A DNA stretch of 64,000 nucleotides from Hydractinia symbiolongicarpus. Lineage: Eukaryota; Cnidaria; Hydrozoa; Anthoathecata; Hydractiniidae. Below, piece after piece: positions 34,846 to 48,700 of the stretch. The notes under the pieces are model-generated. The model saw nothing but the letters and a program-made list of their open reading frames with translations. It was not told the DNA's origin and did no database searches. The DNA is taken from the NCBI RefSeq assembly GCF_029227915.1, contig NC_079886.1, positions 2,852,001-2,916,000 of the forward strand. Direction: 5' to 3'. Position 1 is the first letter of the stretch, and every line of letters begins with the position of its first letter. Position numbers and translations under genes: made by a program.

Positions 34846-37481
34846 GGCCCGTATAGTTGAATGTATACAAAGAAAGTACCCTGTGAATAAACTCATTTTA
34901 AGCACGATTTTTTAAATTATTTTTTCACCACTAAAACGCATGAGACTTGTAGTTTTCAAAAATGTTTTCATTTTTGAGAAGACGCTGAATAAAAGAACTT
35001 TAATCGCCGGAAAACGAAAACCCGCGATTTCCCGTAAATCCCGTACTCGGCCCGTATAGTCAAAAGTATACAAAGAAAGTACTCAGGGAGTAAACTCATT
35101 TCCCGAACGATATTTTAAATTATTTTTTCACCATTATAACGCATGAGACTTGTAGTTTTCAAAAATGTTTTCATTTTTGATGAGACGCTAAATAAAACAA
35201 GTTTAATCGCCGGCAAACAAAAACATTAGATTTCCCGTAAATCCCGGACACGACCCGTATAATCAAAAGTATACAAAGAAAGTACCCAGGGAGTAAACTC
35301 ATTTCCCGAACAATTTTTTATATTATTTTTTCACCACTAAAACGCATGAGACTTGTAGTTTTCAAAAATGTTTTCATTTTTGATGAGACGCTGAATAAAA
35401 GAAGTTTAATCGCCGGCAAACGAAAACCCGCGATTTCCCATAAATCCGGTACTCGGCCCGTATAGTAAAAAGTACACAAAAAAAGTACCCAGGGAGTAAA
35501 CTGATTTCCCGAATGATTTTTTAAATTATTTTTCCACCACTAAAACGCATGAGACTTGTAGTTTTCAAAAATGTTTTCATTTTTGATGAGACGCTGAATA
35601 AAAGAAGTTTAATCGCCGGCAAACGAAAACCCGCGATTTCCTGTAAATCCCGGGCTGTCCCCTAAAGTCGAATATATACAAAGAAAGTACCCTGTGAGTA
35701 AACTCATTTTCAGAACAATTTTTTAAATTATTTTTCCACCACTTAAACGCCTGAGACTTGTAGTTTTCAAAAATGTTTTCATTTTTGATAAGACGCTGTA
35801 TAAAAGAAGTTTAATCGCCGGCAAACGAAAACCCGCAATTTTCCGTAAATCCGGTACTCGACCCGTATAGTCAAAAGTATACAAAGAAAGTACCCTGTGA
35901 ATAAACTCATTTTAAGAACGATTTTTTAAATTATTTTTTCACCACTAAAACGCATGAGACTTGTAGTTTTCAAAAATTTTTTCATTTTTGATGAGACGCT
36001 GAATAAAAGAAGTTTAATCGCCAGCAAACGAAAACCCGCGATTTCCCGTAAATCCCGGGCTTGGCCCGTATAGTGGAATGTATATAAAGAAAGTACCCTG
36101 TGATCAAACTCATTTCCAGAACGATTTTTTTAAATTATTTTTTCCTCATTAAAACGCATGAGACTTGTAGTTTTCAAAAGTGTTTTCATTTTTGATGAGA
36201 CGCTGTATAAAAGAAGTTTAATCGCCAGCAAACGAAAACCCGCGATTTCCCGTAAATCCCGGGCTTGGCCCGTATAGTTGAATGTATATAAAGAAAGTAC
36301 TCTGTGAGTAAACTCATTTCCAGAACGATTTTTCAAATTGTTTTTTCACCACTAAAACGCATGAGACTTTTAGTTTTCAAAAATGTTTTCATTTTTGATG
36401 AGACGCTAAATAAAACAAGTTTAATCGCCGGCAAACAAAAACATGAGATTTCCCGTAAATCCCGGACACGACCCGTATAATCAAAAGTATACAAAGAAAG
36501 TACCCAGGGAGTAAACTCATTTCCCGAACGATTTTTTAATTTATTTTTTCACCACTAAAACGCATGAGACTTGTAGTTTTTAAAAATGTTTTCATTTTTG
36601 ATGAGACGCTAAATAAAACAAGTTTAATCGCCGGCAAACGAAAACCCGCGATTTCCCGTAAATCCCGGACACGACCCGTATAATCAAAAGTATACAAAGA
36701 AAGTACCCAGGGAGTAAACTCATTTCCCGAATGATTTTTTAAATTATTTTTTCACCACTAAAACGCATGAGACTTGTAGTTTTCAAAAATGTTTTCAATT
36801 TTGATGAGACGCTGCATAAAAGAAGTTTAATCGCCGGCAAACGTAAACCCGCGATTTCCTGTAAATCCAGGGTCGGCCCCTATAGTCGAATGTATACAAA
36901 GAAAGTACCCTGTGAGTAAACTCATTTTCAGAACGATTTTTTAAATTATTTTTTCACCACTAAAACGCATGAGACTTGCAGTTTTCAAAATTGATTTCAT
37001 TTTTGATAAGACGCTGAATAAAAGAAGTTTAATCGCCGGCAAACGAAAACCCGCGATTTCTCGTAAATCCGGTACTCGACCCGTATAGTAAAAAGTATAC
37101 AAATATAGTACTCAATGAGTAAACTCATTTCCCGAACGATTTTTTAAATTATTTTTTCACCACTAAAACGCATGAGACTTGTAGTTTTCAAAAGTGTTTT
37201 CATTTTTGATAAGACGCTAAATAAAAGAAGTTTAATCGCCGGCAAACGAAAACCCGCTTTTTCCCGTAAATCCCGTACTCGGCCCGTATAGTCAAAAGTA
37301 TACAAAGAAAGTACCCTGTGAATAAACTCTTTTTAAGAACGATTTTTTAAATTATTTTTTCACCACTAAAACGCATGAGACTTGTAGTTTTCAAAGATGT
37401 TTTCATTTTTGATAAGACGCCGAATGAAAGCAGTTTAATCGCCGACAACCGAAAACCCGTTTTCCCGTAAATCCCTGGCTT
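34846..37481 (+). repeat. 13-mer HOR (2636 bp): alpha 1-5 + hybrid + alpha-7 + delta + anchor
   Basis: After alpha 1-5, a hybrid monomer at about 35862-36063 starts as the anchor (CAAAAATTTTTTC) and ends as the CGCCAGC..GGGCTTGG type. Alpha-7 with TTTCCTCATTAAAAC follows, then delta (36267 onward), nearly identical to 31402-32415. 31402-36266 is therefore also one 24-mer repeat of 4865 bp. Confidence 0.82.
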
Positions 37482-38901
37482 GGCCCGTATAGTTGAATGT
37501 ATACAAAGAAAGTACCCTGTAAATAAACTCATTTTAAGAACGATTTTTTAAATTATTTTTTCACCACTAAAACGCATGAGACTTGTAGTTTTCAAAAATG
37601 TTTTCATTTTTGAGAAGACGCTGAATAAAAGAAGTTTAATCGCCAGGAAACGAAAACCCGCGATTTCCCGTAAATCCCGTACTCGGCCCGTATAGTCAAA
37701 AGTATACAAAGAAAGTACTCAGGGAGTAAACTCATTTCCCGAACGATATTTTGTATTTATTTTTTCACCACTAAAACGCATGAGACTTGCAGTTTTCAAA
37801 AACGTTTTCATTTTTGATGAGACGCTAAATAAAACAAGTTTAATCGCCGGCGAACAAAAACATGAGATTTCCCGTAAATCCCGGACACGACCCGTATAAT
37901 CAAAAGTATACAAAGAAAGTACCCAGGGAGTAAACTCATTTCCCGAACGATTTTTTAATTTATTTTTTCACCACTAAAACGCATAAGACTTGTAGTTTTT
38001 AAAAATGTTTTCATTTTTGATGAGACTCTGAAAAAAAGAAGTTTAATCGCCGACAAACGAAAACCCGCGATTTCCCGTAAATCCCGTACTCGGCCCGTAT
38101 AGTAAAAAGTACACAAAAAAGGTACCCAGGGAGGAAACTGATTTCCCGAATGATTTTTTAAATTATTTTTTCACCACTAAAACGCATGAGACTTGTAGTT
38201 TTCAAAAGTGTTTTCATTTTTGATAAGACGCTAAATAAAAGAAGTTTAATCGCCGGCAAACGAAAACCCGCTTTTTCCCGTAAATCCCGTACTCGGCCCG
38301 TATAATCAAAAGTATACAAAGAAAGTACCCAGGGAGTAAACTCATTTCCCGAACGATTTTTTAATTTATTTTTTCACCACTAAAACGCATAAGACTTGTA
38401 GTTTTTAAAAATGTTTTCATTTTTGATGAGACTCTGAAAAAAAGAAGTTTAATCGCCGACAAACGAAAACCCGCGATTTCCCGTAAATCCCGTACTCGGC
38501 CCGTATAGTAAAAAGTACACAAAAAAGGTACCCAGGGAGGAAACTGATTTCCCGAATGATTTTTTAAATTATTTTTTCACCACTAAAACGCATGAGACTT
38601 GTAGTTTTCAAAAGTGTTTTCATTTTTGATAAGACGCTAAATAAAAGAAGTTTAATCGCCGGCAAACGAAAACCCGCTTTTTCCCGTAAATCCCGTACTC
38701 GGCCCGTATAGTCAAAAGTATACAAAGAAAGTACCCTGTGAATAAACTCTTTTTAAGAACGATTTTTTAAATTATTTTTTCACCACTAAAACGCATGAGA
38801 CTTGTAGTTTTCAAAGATGTTTTCATTTTTGATAAGACGCCGAATGAAAGCAGTTTAATCGCCGACAACCGAAAACCCGTTTTCCCGTAAATCCCTGGCT
38901 T
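37482..38901 (+). repeat. 7-mer HOR (1420 bp) containing a 2-mer duplication
   Basis: Repeated at an offset of 1420 bp from 38902 (TTGTATTTATT marker near 37751 and 39171). Inside it, 37889-38294 and 38295-38700 are tandem 406-bp copies of two monomers: one with GCATAAGAC and ACTCTGAAAAAAAG, one with GGTACCCAGGGAGGAAAC and AAAGTG. The copies look almost identical, indicating a very recent event. Confidence 0.87.
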
Positions 38902-40929
38902 GGCCCGTATAGTTGAATGTATACAAAGAAAGTACCCTGTAAATAAACTCATTTTAAGAACGATTTTTTAAATTATTTTTTCACCACTAAAACGCATGAG
39001 ACTTGTAGTTTTCAAAAATGTTTTCATTTTTGAGAAGACGCTGAATAAAAGAAGTTTAATCGCCAGGAAACGAAAACCCGCGATTTCCCGTAAATCCCGT
39101 ACTCGGCCCGTATAGTCAAAAGTATACAAAGAAAGTACTCAGGGAGTAAACTCATTTCCCGAACGATATTTTGTATTTATTTTTTCACCACTAAAACGCA
39201 TGAGACTTGCAGTTTTCAAAAACGTTTTCATTTTTGATGAGACGCTAAATAAAACAAGTTTAATCGCCGGCAAACAAAAACATGAGATTTCCCGTAAATC
39301 CCGGACACGACCCGTATAATCAAAAGTATACAAAGAAAGTACCCAGGGAGTAAACTCATTTCCCGAACGATTTTTTAATTTATTTTTTCACCACTAAAAC
39401 GCATAAGACTTGTAGTTTTCAAAAATGTTTTCATTTTTGATGAGACTCTGAAAAAAAGAAGTTTAATCGCCGACAAACGAAAACCCGCGATTTCCCGTAA
39501 ATCCCGTACTCGGCCCGTATAGTAAAAAGTACACAAAAAAGGTACCCAGGGAGGAAACTGATTTCCCGAATGATTTTTTAAATTATTTTTTCACCACTAA
39601 AACGCATGAGACTTGTAGTTTTCAAAAGTGTTTTCATTTTTGATGAGACGCTGAATAAAAGAAGTTTAATCGCCAGCAAACGAAAACCCGCGATTTCCCG
39701 TAAATCCCGGGCTTGGCCCGTATAGTCGAATGTATATAAAGAAAGTACCCTGTGAGTAAACTCCTTTCCAGAACAATTTTTCAAATTATTTTTTCACCAC
39801 TAAAACGCATGAGACTTTTAGTTTTCAAAAATGTTTTCATTTTTGATGAGACGCTAAATAAAACAAGTTTAATCGCCGGCAAACAAAAACATGAGATTTC
39901 CCGTAAATCCCGGACACGACCCGTATAACCAAAAGTACACAAAGAAAGTGCCCAGGGAGTAAACTCATTTCCCGAACGATTTTTTAATTTATTTTTTCAC
40001 CACTAAAACGCATGAGACTTGTAGTTTTCAAAAATGTTTTCATTTTTGATGAGACGCTAAATAAAACAAGTTTAATCGCCGGCAAACGAAAACCCGCGAT
40101 TTCCCGTAAATCCCGGACACGACCCGTATAATCAAAAGTATACAAAGAAAGTACCCAGGGAGTAAACTCATTTCCCGAATGATTTTTTAAATTATTTTTT
40201 CAGCACTAAAACGCATGAGACTTGTAGTTTTCAAAAATGTTTTCAATTTTGATGAGACGCTGAATAAAAGAAGTTTAATCGCCGGCAAACGTAAACCCGC
40301 GATTTCCTGTAAATCCCGGGTCGGCCCCTATAGTCGAATGTATACAAAGAAAGTACCCTGTGAGTAAACTCATTTTCAGAACGATTTTTTAAATTATTTT
40401 TTCACCACTAAAACGCATGAGACTTGCAGTTTTCAAAAATGTTTTCATTTTTGATAAGACGCTGAATAAAAGAAGTTTAATCGCCGGCAAACGAAAACCC
40501 GCTTTTTCCCGTAAATCCCGTACTCGGCCCGTATAGTCAAAAGTATACAAATATAGTACTCAATGAGTAAACTCATTTCCTGAACGATTTTTTAAATTAT
40601 TTTTTCACCACTAAAACGCATGAGACTTGTAGTTTTCAAAAGTGTTTTCATTTTTGATAAGACGCTAAATAAAAGAAGTTTAATCGCCGGCAAACGAAAA
40701 CCCGCTTTTTCCCGTAAATCCCGTACTCGGCCCGTATAGTCAAAAGTATACAAAGAAAGTACCCTGTGAATAAACTCATTTTAAGAACGATTTTTTAAAT
40801 TATTTTTTCACCACTAAAACGCATGAGACTTGTAGTTTTCAAAGATGTTTTCATTTTTGATGAGACGCCGAATGAAAGCAGTTTAATCGCCGACAACCGA
40901 AAACCCGTTTTCCCGTAAACCCCTGGCTC
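38902..40929 (+). repeat. 10-mer HOR (2028 bp)
   Basis: Starts as a copy of 37482 onward. After the ACTCTGAAAAAAAG monomer (about 39440) it passes into an AAAGTG monomer with CGCCAGC, then ACTTTTAG, GGACACG and CAATTTTG monomers related to delta, a CTTGCAG monomer, an AAATATAG monomer and the anchor. Dyad-breaking GAGGAAACTGAT occurs near 39550. Confidence 0.8.
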
Positions 40930-43900
40930 GGCCCGTATAGTTGAATGTATACAAAGAAAGTACCCTGTGAATAAACTCATTTTAAGAACGATTTTTTAAA
41001 TTATTTTTTCACCACTAAAACGCATGAGACTTGTAGTTTTCAAAAATGTTTTCATTTTTGAGAAGACGCTGAATAAAAGAAGTTTAATCGCCGGAAAACG
41101 AAAACCCGCGATTTCCCGTAAATCCCGTACTCGGCCCGTATAGTCAAAAGTATACAAAGAAAGTACTCAGGGAGTAAACTCATTTCCCGAACGATATTTT
41201 ATATTTATTTTTTCACCACTAAAACGCATGAGACTTGCAGTTTTCAAAAACGTTTTCATTTTTGATGAGACGCTAAATAAAACAAGTTTAATCGACGGCA
41301 AACAAAAACATGAGATTTTCCGTAAATCCCGGACACGACCCGTATAATCAAAAGTATACAAAGAAAGTACCAAGGGAGTAAACTCATTTCCCGAACGATT
41401 TTTTAATTTATTTTTTCACCACTAAAACGCATGAGACTTGTAGTTTTCAAAAATGTTTACATTTTTGATGAGACGCTGAATAAAAGAAGTTTAATCGCCG
41501 GCAAACGAAAACCCGCGATTTCCCGTAAATCCCGTACTCGGCCCGTATAGTAAAAAGTACACAAAAAAAGTACCCAGGGAGGAAACTGATTTCCCGAATG
41601 ATTTTTTAAATTATTTTTTCACCACTAAAACGCATGAGACTTGTAGTTTTCAAAAGTGTTTTCATTTTTGATGAGACGCTGAATAAAAGAAGTTTAATCG
41701 CCAGCAAACGAAAACCCGCGATTTCCCGTAAATCCCGGGCTTGGCCCGTATAGTCGAATGTATATAAAGAAAGTACCCTGTGAGTAAACTCATTTCCAGA
41801 ACGATTTTTCAAATTATTTTTTCACCACTAAAACGCATGAGACTTGTAGTTTTCAAAAATGTTTTCATTTTTGATGAGACGCTAAATAAAACAAGTTTAA
41901 TCGCCGGCAAACAAAAACATGAGATTTCTCGTAAATCCCGGACACGACCCGTATAATCAAAAGTATACAAAGAAAGTACCCAGGGAGTAAACTCATTTCC
42001 CGAACGATTTTTTAATTTATTTTTTCATCACTAAAACGCATGAGACTTGTAGTTTTCAAAAATGTTTTCATTTTTGATGAGACGCTGAATAATAGAAGTT
42101 TAATCGCCGGCGAACGAAAAACAGCAATTTCCCGTAAATCCGGTACTCGACCCGTATAGTCAAAAGTATACAAAGAAAGTACCAAGGGAGTAAACTCATT
42201 TCCCGAACGATTTTTTAAATTATTTTTTCACCATTAAAACGCATGAGATTTGTAGTTTTCAAAAGTGTATCCATTTTTGATGAGTCGCTGAATAAAAGAA
42301 GTTTAATCGCCAGGAAACGAAAACCCGCGATTTTCCGTAAATCCCGGGCTTGGCCCGTATAGTGGAATGTATATAAAGAAAGTACCCTGTGATCAAACTC
42401 ATTTCAAGAACGATTTTTTTAAATTATTTTTTTACCACTAAAACGCATGAGACTTGTAGTTTTCAAAAGTGTTTTCATTTTTAATGAGACGCTGAATAAA
42501 AGAAGTTTAATCGCCAGCAAACGAAAACCCGCGATTTCCCGTAAATCCCGGGCTTGGCCCGTATAGTCGAATGTATATAAAGAAAGTACCCAGGGAGTAA
42601 ACTCATTTCCCGAACGATTTTTTAATTTATTTCTTCATCACTAAAACGCATGAGACTTGTAGTTTTCAAAAATGTTTTCATTTTTGATGAGACGCTGAAT
42701 AAACGAAGTTTAATCGCCGGCAAACGAAAACCCGAGATTTCCTGTAAATCCCGGGCTGGCCCCTATAGCCGAATGTATATAAAGAAAGTACCCTGTGAGT
42801 AAACTCATTTTCAGAACGATTTTTTAAATTATTTTTCCACCACTGAAACGCATGAGACTTGTAGTTTTCAAAAATGTTTTCATTGTTGATAAGACGCTGT
42901 ATAAAAGAAGTTTAATCGCCGGCAAACAAAAACCCGCAATTTCCCGTAAATCCGGTACTCGACCCGTATAGTCAAAAGTATACAAAGAAAGTACCAAGGG
43001 AGTAAACTCATTTCCCGAACGATTTTTTAAATTATTTTTTCACCATTAAAAAGCATGAGATTTGTAGTTTTCAAAAGTGTATCCATTTTTGATGAGACGC
43101 TGAATAAAAGAAGTTTAATCGCCAGCAAACGAAAACCCGCGATTTCCCGTAAATCCCGGGCTTGGCCCGTATAGTGGAATGTATATAAAGAAAGTACCCT
43201 GTGATCAAACTCATTTCCAGAACGATTTTTTTAAATTATTTTTTTACCACTAAAACGCATGAGACTTGTAGTTTTCAAAAGTGTTTTCATTTTTGATGAG
43301 ACGCTGAATAAAAGAAGTTTAATCGCCAGCAAACGAAAACCCGCGATTTCCCGTAAATCCCGGGCTTGACCCGTATATTCGAATGTATATAAAGAAAGTA
43401 CCCTGTGAGTAAACTCATTTCCAGAACGATTTTTCAAATTATTTTTTCACCACTAAAACGCATGAGACTTGTAGTTTTCAAAAATGTTTTCATTTTTGAT
43501 GAGACGCTAAATAAAAGAAGTTTAATCGCCGGCAAACGAAAACCCGCGATTTCCCGTAAATCCCGTACTCGGCCCGTATAGTTAAAAGTATACAAAGAAA
43601 GTACCCTGTGAATAAACTCATTTTAAGAACGATTTTTTAAATTATTTTTTCACCACTAAAAGGCATGAGACTTGTAGATTTCAAAAATGTTTTTATTTTT
43701 GATGAAACGCCGAATGAAAGCAGTTTAATCGCCGACAACCGAAAATCCGCTTTTTCCGTAAATCCCTGGATCGGCCCGTATAGTTGAATGTATACAAAGA
43801 AAGTACCCTGTGAATAAACTCATTTTAAGAACGATTTTTTAAAATATTTTTTTACCACTAAAACGCATGACACTTGTAGTTTTCAAAAATGTTTTCATTT

Positions 43901-45797
43901 TTGAGAAGACGCTGAATAAAAGAAGTTTAATCGCCGGCAAACGAAAACCCGCGATTTCCCGTAATTCCCGGACACGACCAGTATAATCAAAAGTATACAA
44001 AGATAGTACCCAGGGAGTAAACTCATTTCCCGAACGATTTTTTAATTTATTTTTTCACCACTAAGACGCATGAGACTTGTAGTTTTCAAAAATGTTTTCA
44101 TTTTTGATGAGACGCTAAATAAAACAAGTTTAATCGCCGGCAAACGAAAACCCGCGATTTCCCGTAAATCCCGGACACGACCCGTATAATCAAAAGTATA
44201 CAAAGAAAGTACCCAGGCAGTAAACTCATTTCCCGAATGATTTTTTAAATTATTTTTTCAGCACTAAAACGCATGAGACTTGTAGTTTTCAAAAATGTTT
44301 TCAATTTTGATGAGACGCTGAATAAAAGAAGTTTAATCGCCGGCAAACGTAAACCCGCGATTTCCTGTAAATCCCGGGTCGGCCCCTATAGTCGAATGTA
44401 TACATAGAAAGTACCCTGTGAGTAAACTCATTTTCAGAACGATTTTTTAAATTATTTTTTCACCACTAAAACGCATGAGACTTGTAGTTTTCAAAAGTGT
44501 TTTCATTTTTGATAAGACGCTAAATAAAAGAAGTTTAATCGCCGGCAAACGAAAACCCGCTTTTTCCCGTAAATCCCGTACTCGGCCCGTATAGTCAAAA
44601 GTATACAAAGAAAGTACCCTGTGAATAAACTCATTTTAAGAACGATTTTTTAAATTATTTTTTCACCACTAAAACGCATGAGACTTGTAGTTTTCAAAGA
44701 TGTTTTCATTTTTGATGAGACGCCGAATGAAAGCAGTTTAATCGCCGACAACCGAAAATCCGCTTTTTCCGTAAATCCCTGGATCGGCCCGTATAGTTGA
44801 ATGTATACAAAGAAAGTACCCTGTGAATAAACTCATTTTAAGAACGATTTTTTAAAATATTTTTTTACCACTAAAACGCATGACACTTGTAGTTTTCAAA
44901 AATGTTTTCATTTTTGAGAAGACGCTGAATAAAAGAAGTTTAATCGCCGGCAAACGAAAACCCGCGATTTCCCGTAATTCCCGGACACGACCAGTATAAT
45001 CAAAAGTATACAAAGATAGTACCCAGGGAGTAAACTCATTTCCCGAACGATTTTTTAATTTATTTTTTCACCACTAAGACGCATGAGACTTGTAGTTTTC
45101 AAAAATGTTTTCATTTTTGATGAGACGCTAAATAAAACAAGTTTAATCGCCGGCAAACGAAAACCCGCGATTTCCCGTAAATCCCGGACACGACCCGTAT
45201 AATCAAAAGTATACAAAGAAAGTACCCAGGCAGTAAACTCATTTCCCGAATGATTTTTTAAATTATTTTTTCAGCACTAAAACGCATGAGACTTGTAGTT
45301 TTCAAAAATGTTTTCAATTTTGATGAGACGCTGAATAAAAGAAGTTTAATCGCCGGCAAACGTAAACCCGCGATTTCCTGTAAATCCCGGGTCGGCCCCT
45401 ATAGTCGAATGTATACATAGAAAGTACCCTGTGAGTAAACTCATTTTCAGAACGATTTTTTAAATTATTTTTTCACCACTAAAACGCATGAGACTTGTAG
45501 TTTTCAAAAGTGTTTTCATTTTTGATAAGACGCTAAATAAAAGAAGTTTAATCGCCGGCAAACGAAAACCCGCTTTTTCCCGTAAATCCCGTACTCGGCC
45601 CGTATAGTCAAAAGTATACAAAGAAAGTACCCTGTGAATAAACTCATTTTAAGAACGATTTTTTAAATTATTTTTTCACCACTAAAACGCATGAGACTTG
45701 TAGTTTTCAAAGATCTTTTCATTTTTGATGAGACGCCGAATGAAAGCAGTTTAATCGCCGACAACCGAAAACCCGTTTTCCCGTAAACCCCTGGCTC
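40930..45797 (+). repeat. 24-mer HOR, unit 1 (4868 bp)
   Basis: Its first five or so monomers recur from 45798 at an offset of 4868 bp (TTATATTTATT monomer, AAAGTG/CGCCAGC monomer). Further right the offset becomes 5070 bp, because a hybrid monomer near 42095-42140 (CGAACGAAAAACAGCAATTT) has replaced two monomers by one here. It ends with a 5-mer duplication: 43773-44785 and 44786 to about 45740, with markers TAATTCCCGGACACGACCAG, CTAAGACGC and ATACATAGAAAG present in both. Confidence 0.83.
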
Positions 45798-48700
45798 GGC
45801 CCGTATAGTTGAATGTATACAAAGAAAGTACCCTGTGAATAAACTCATTTTAAGAACGATTTTTTAAATTATTTTTTCACCACTAAAACGCATGAGACTT
45901 GTAGTTTTCAAAAATGTTTTCATTTTTGAGAAGACGCTGAATAAAAGAAGTTTAATCGCCGGAAAACGAAAACCCGCGATTTCCCGTAAATCCCGTACTC
46001 GGCCCGTATAGTCAAAAGTATACAAAGAAAGTACTCAGGGAGTAAACTCATTTCCCGAACGATATTTTATATTTATTTTTTCACCACTAAAACGCATGAG
46101 ACTTGCAGTTTTCAAAAACGTTTTCATTTTTGATGAGACGCTAAATAAAACAAGTTTAATCGCCGGCAAACAAAAACATGAGATTTCCAGTAAATCCCGG
46201 ACACGACCCGTATAATCAAAAGTATACAAAGAAAGTACCCAGGGAGTAAACTCATTTCCCGATCGATTTTTTAATTTATTTTTTCACCACTAAAACGCAT
46301 GAGACTTGTAGTTTTCAAAAATGTTTTCATTTTTGATTAGACGCTGAATAAAAGAAGTTTAATCGCCGGCAAACGAAAACCCGCGATTTCCCGTAAATCC
46401 CGTACTCGGCCCGTATAGTAAAAAGTACACAAAAAAAGTACCCAGGGAGGAAACTGATTTCCCGAATGATTTTTTAAATTATTTTTTCACCACTAAAACG
46501 CATGAGACTTGTAGTTTTCAAAAGTGTTTTCATTTTTGATGAGACGCTGAATAAAAGAAGTTTATTCGCCAGCAAACGAAAACCCGCGATTTCCCGTAAA
46601 TCCCGGGCTTGGCCCGTATAGTCGAATGTATATAAAGAAAGTACCCTGTGAGTAAACTCATTTCCAGAACGATTTTTCAAATTATTTTTTCACCACTAAA
46701 ACGCATGAGACTTGTAGTTTTCAAAAATGTTTTCATTTTTGATGAGACGCTAAATAAAACAAGTTTAATCGCCGGCAAACAAAAACATGAGATTTCCCGT
46801 AAATCCCGGACACGACCCGTATAATCAAAAGTATACAAAGAAAGTACCCAGGGAGTAAACTCATTTCCCGAACGATTTTTTAATTTATTTTTTCATCACT
46901 AAAACGCATGAGACTTGTAGTTTTCAAAAATGTTTTCATTTTTGATGAGACGCTGAATAATAGAAGTTTAATCGCCGGCAAACGAAAACCCGAGATTTCC
47001 TGTAAATCCCGGGCTGGCCCCTATAGTCGAATGTATACAAAGAAAGTACCCTGTGAGTAAACTCATTTTCAGAACGATTTTTTAAATTATTTTTCCACCA
47101 CTGAAACGCATGTGACTTGTAGTTTTCAAAAATGTTTTCATTTTTGATAAGACGCTGTATAAAAGAAGTTTAATCGCCGGCGAACGAAAACCCGCAATTT
47201 CCCGTAAATCCGGTACTCGACCCGTATAGTCAAAAGTATACAAAGAAAGTACCAAGGGAGTAAACTCATTTCCCGAACGATTTTTTAAATTATTTTTTCA
47301 CCATTAAAACGCATGAGGTTTGTAGTTTTCAAAAGTGTATCCATTTTTGATGAGACGCTGTATAAAAGAAGTTTAATCGCCAGGAAACCAAAACCCGCAA
47401 TTTTCCGTAAATCCCGGGCTTGGCCCGTATAGTGGAATGTATATAAAGAAAGTACCCTGTGATCAAACTCATTTCCAGAACGATTTTTTTAAATTATTTT
47501 TTTACCACTAAAACGCATGAGACTTGTAGTTTTCAAAAGTGTTTTCATTTTTAATAAGACGCTGAATAAAAGAAGTTTAATCGCCAGCAAACGAAAACCC
47601 GCGATTTCCCGTAAATCCCGGGCTTGGCCCGTATAGTCGAATGTATATAAAGAAAGTTCCCAGGGAGTAAACTCATTTCCCGAACGATTTTTTAATTTAT
47701 TTTTTCATCACTAAAACGCATGAGACTTGTAGTTTTCAAAAATGTTTTCATTTTTGATGAGACGCTGAATAAACGAAGTTTAATCGCCGGCAAACGAAAA
47801 CCCGAGATTTCCTGTAAATCCCGGGCTGGCCCCTATAGTCGAATGTATACAAAGAAAGTACCCTGTGAGTAAACTCATTTTCAGAACGATTTTTTAAATT
47901 ATTTTTCCACCACTGAAACGCATGAGACTTGTAGTTTTCAAAAATGTTTTCATTTTTGATAAGACGCTGTATAAAAGAAGTTTAATCGCCGGCAAACAAA
48001 AACCCGCAATTTCCCGTAAATCCGGTACTCGACCCGTATAGTCAAAAGTATACAAAGAAAGTACCAAGGGAGTAAACTCATTTCCCGAACGATTTTTTAA
48101 ATTATTTTTTCACCATTAAAAAGCATGAGATTTGTAGTTTTCAAAAGTGTATCCATTTTTGATGAGACGCTGAATAAAAGAAGTTTAATCGCCAGCAAAC
48201 GAAAACCCGCGATTTCCCGTAAATCCCGGGCTTGGCCCGTATAGTGGAATGTATATAAAGAAAGTACCCTGTGATCAAACTCATTTCCAGAACGATTTTT
48301 TTAAATTATTTTTTTACCACTAAAACGCATGAGACTTGTAGTTTTCAAAAGTGTTTTCATTTTTGATGAGACGCTGAATAAACGAAGTTTAATCGCCAGC
48401 AAACAAAAACCCGCGATTTCCCGTAAATCCCGGGCTTGACCCGTATAGTCGAATGTATATAAAGAAAGTACCCTGTGAGTAAACTCATTTCCAGAACGAT
48501 TTTTCAAATTATTTTTTCACCACTAAAACGCATGAGACTTGTAGTTTTCAAAAATGTTTTCATTTTTGATGAGACGCTAAATAAAAGAAGTTTAATCGCC
48601 GGCAAACGAAAACCCGCGATTTCCCGTAAATCCCGTACTCGGCCCGTATAGTTAAAAGTATACAAAGAAAGTACCCTGTGAATAAACTCATTTTAAGAAC

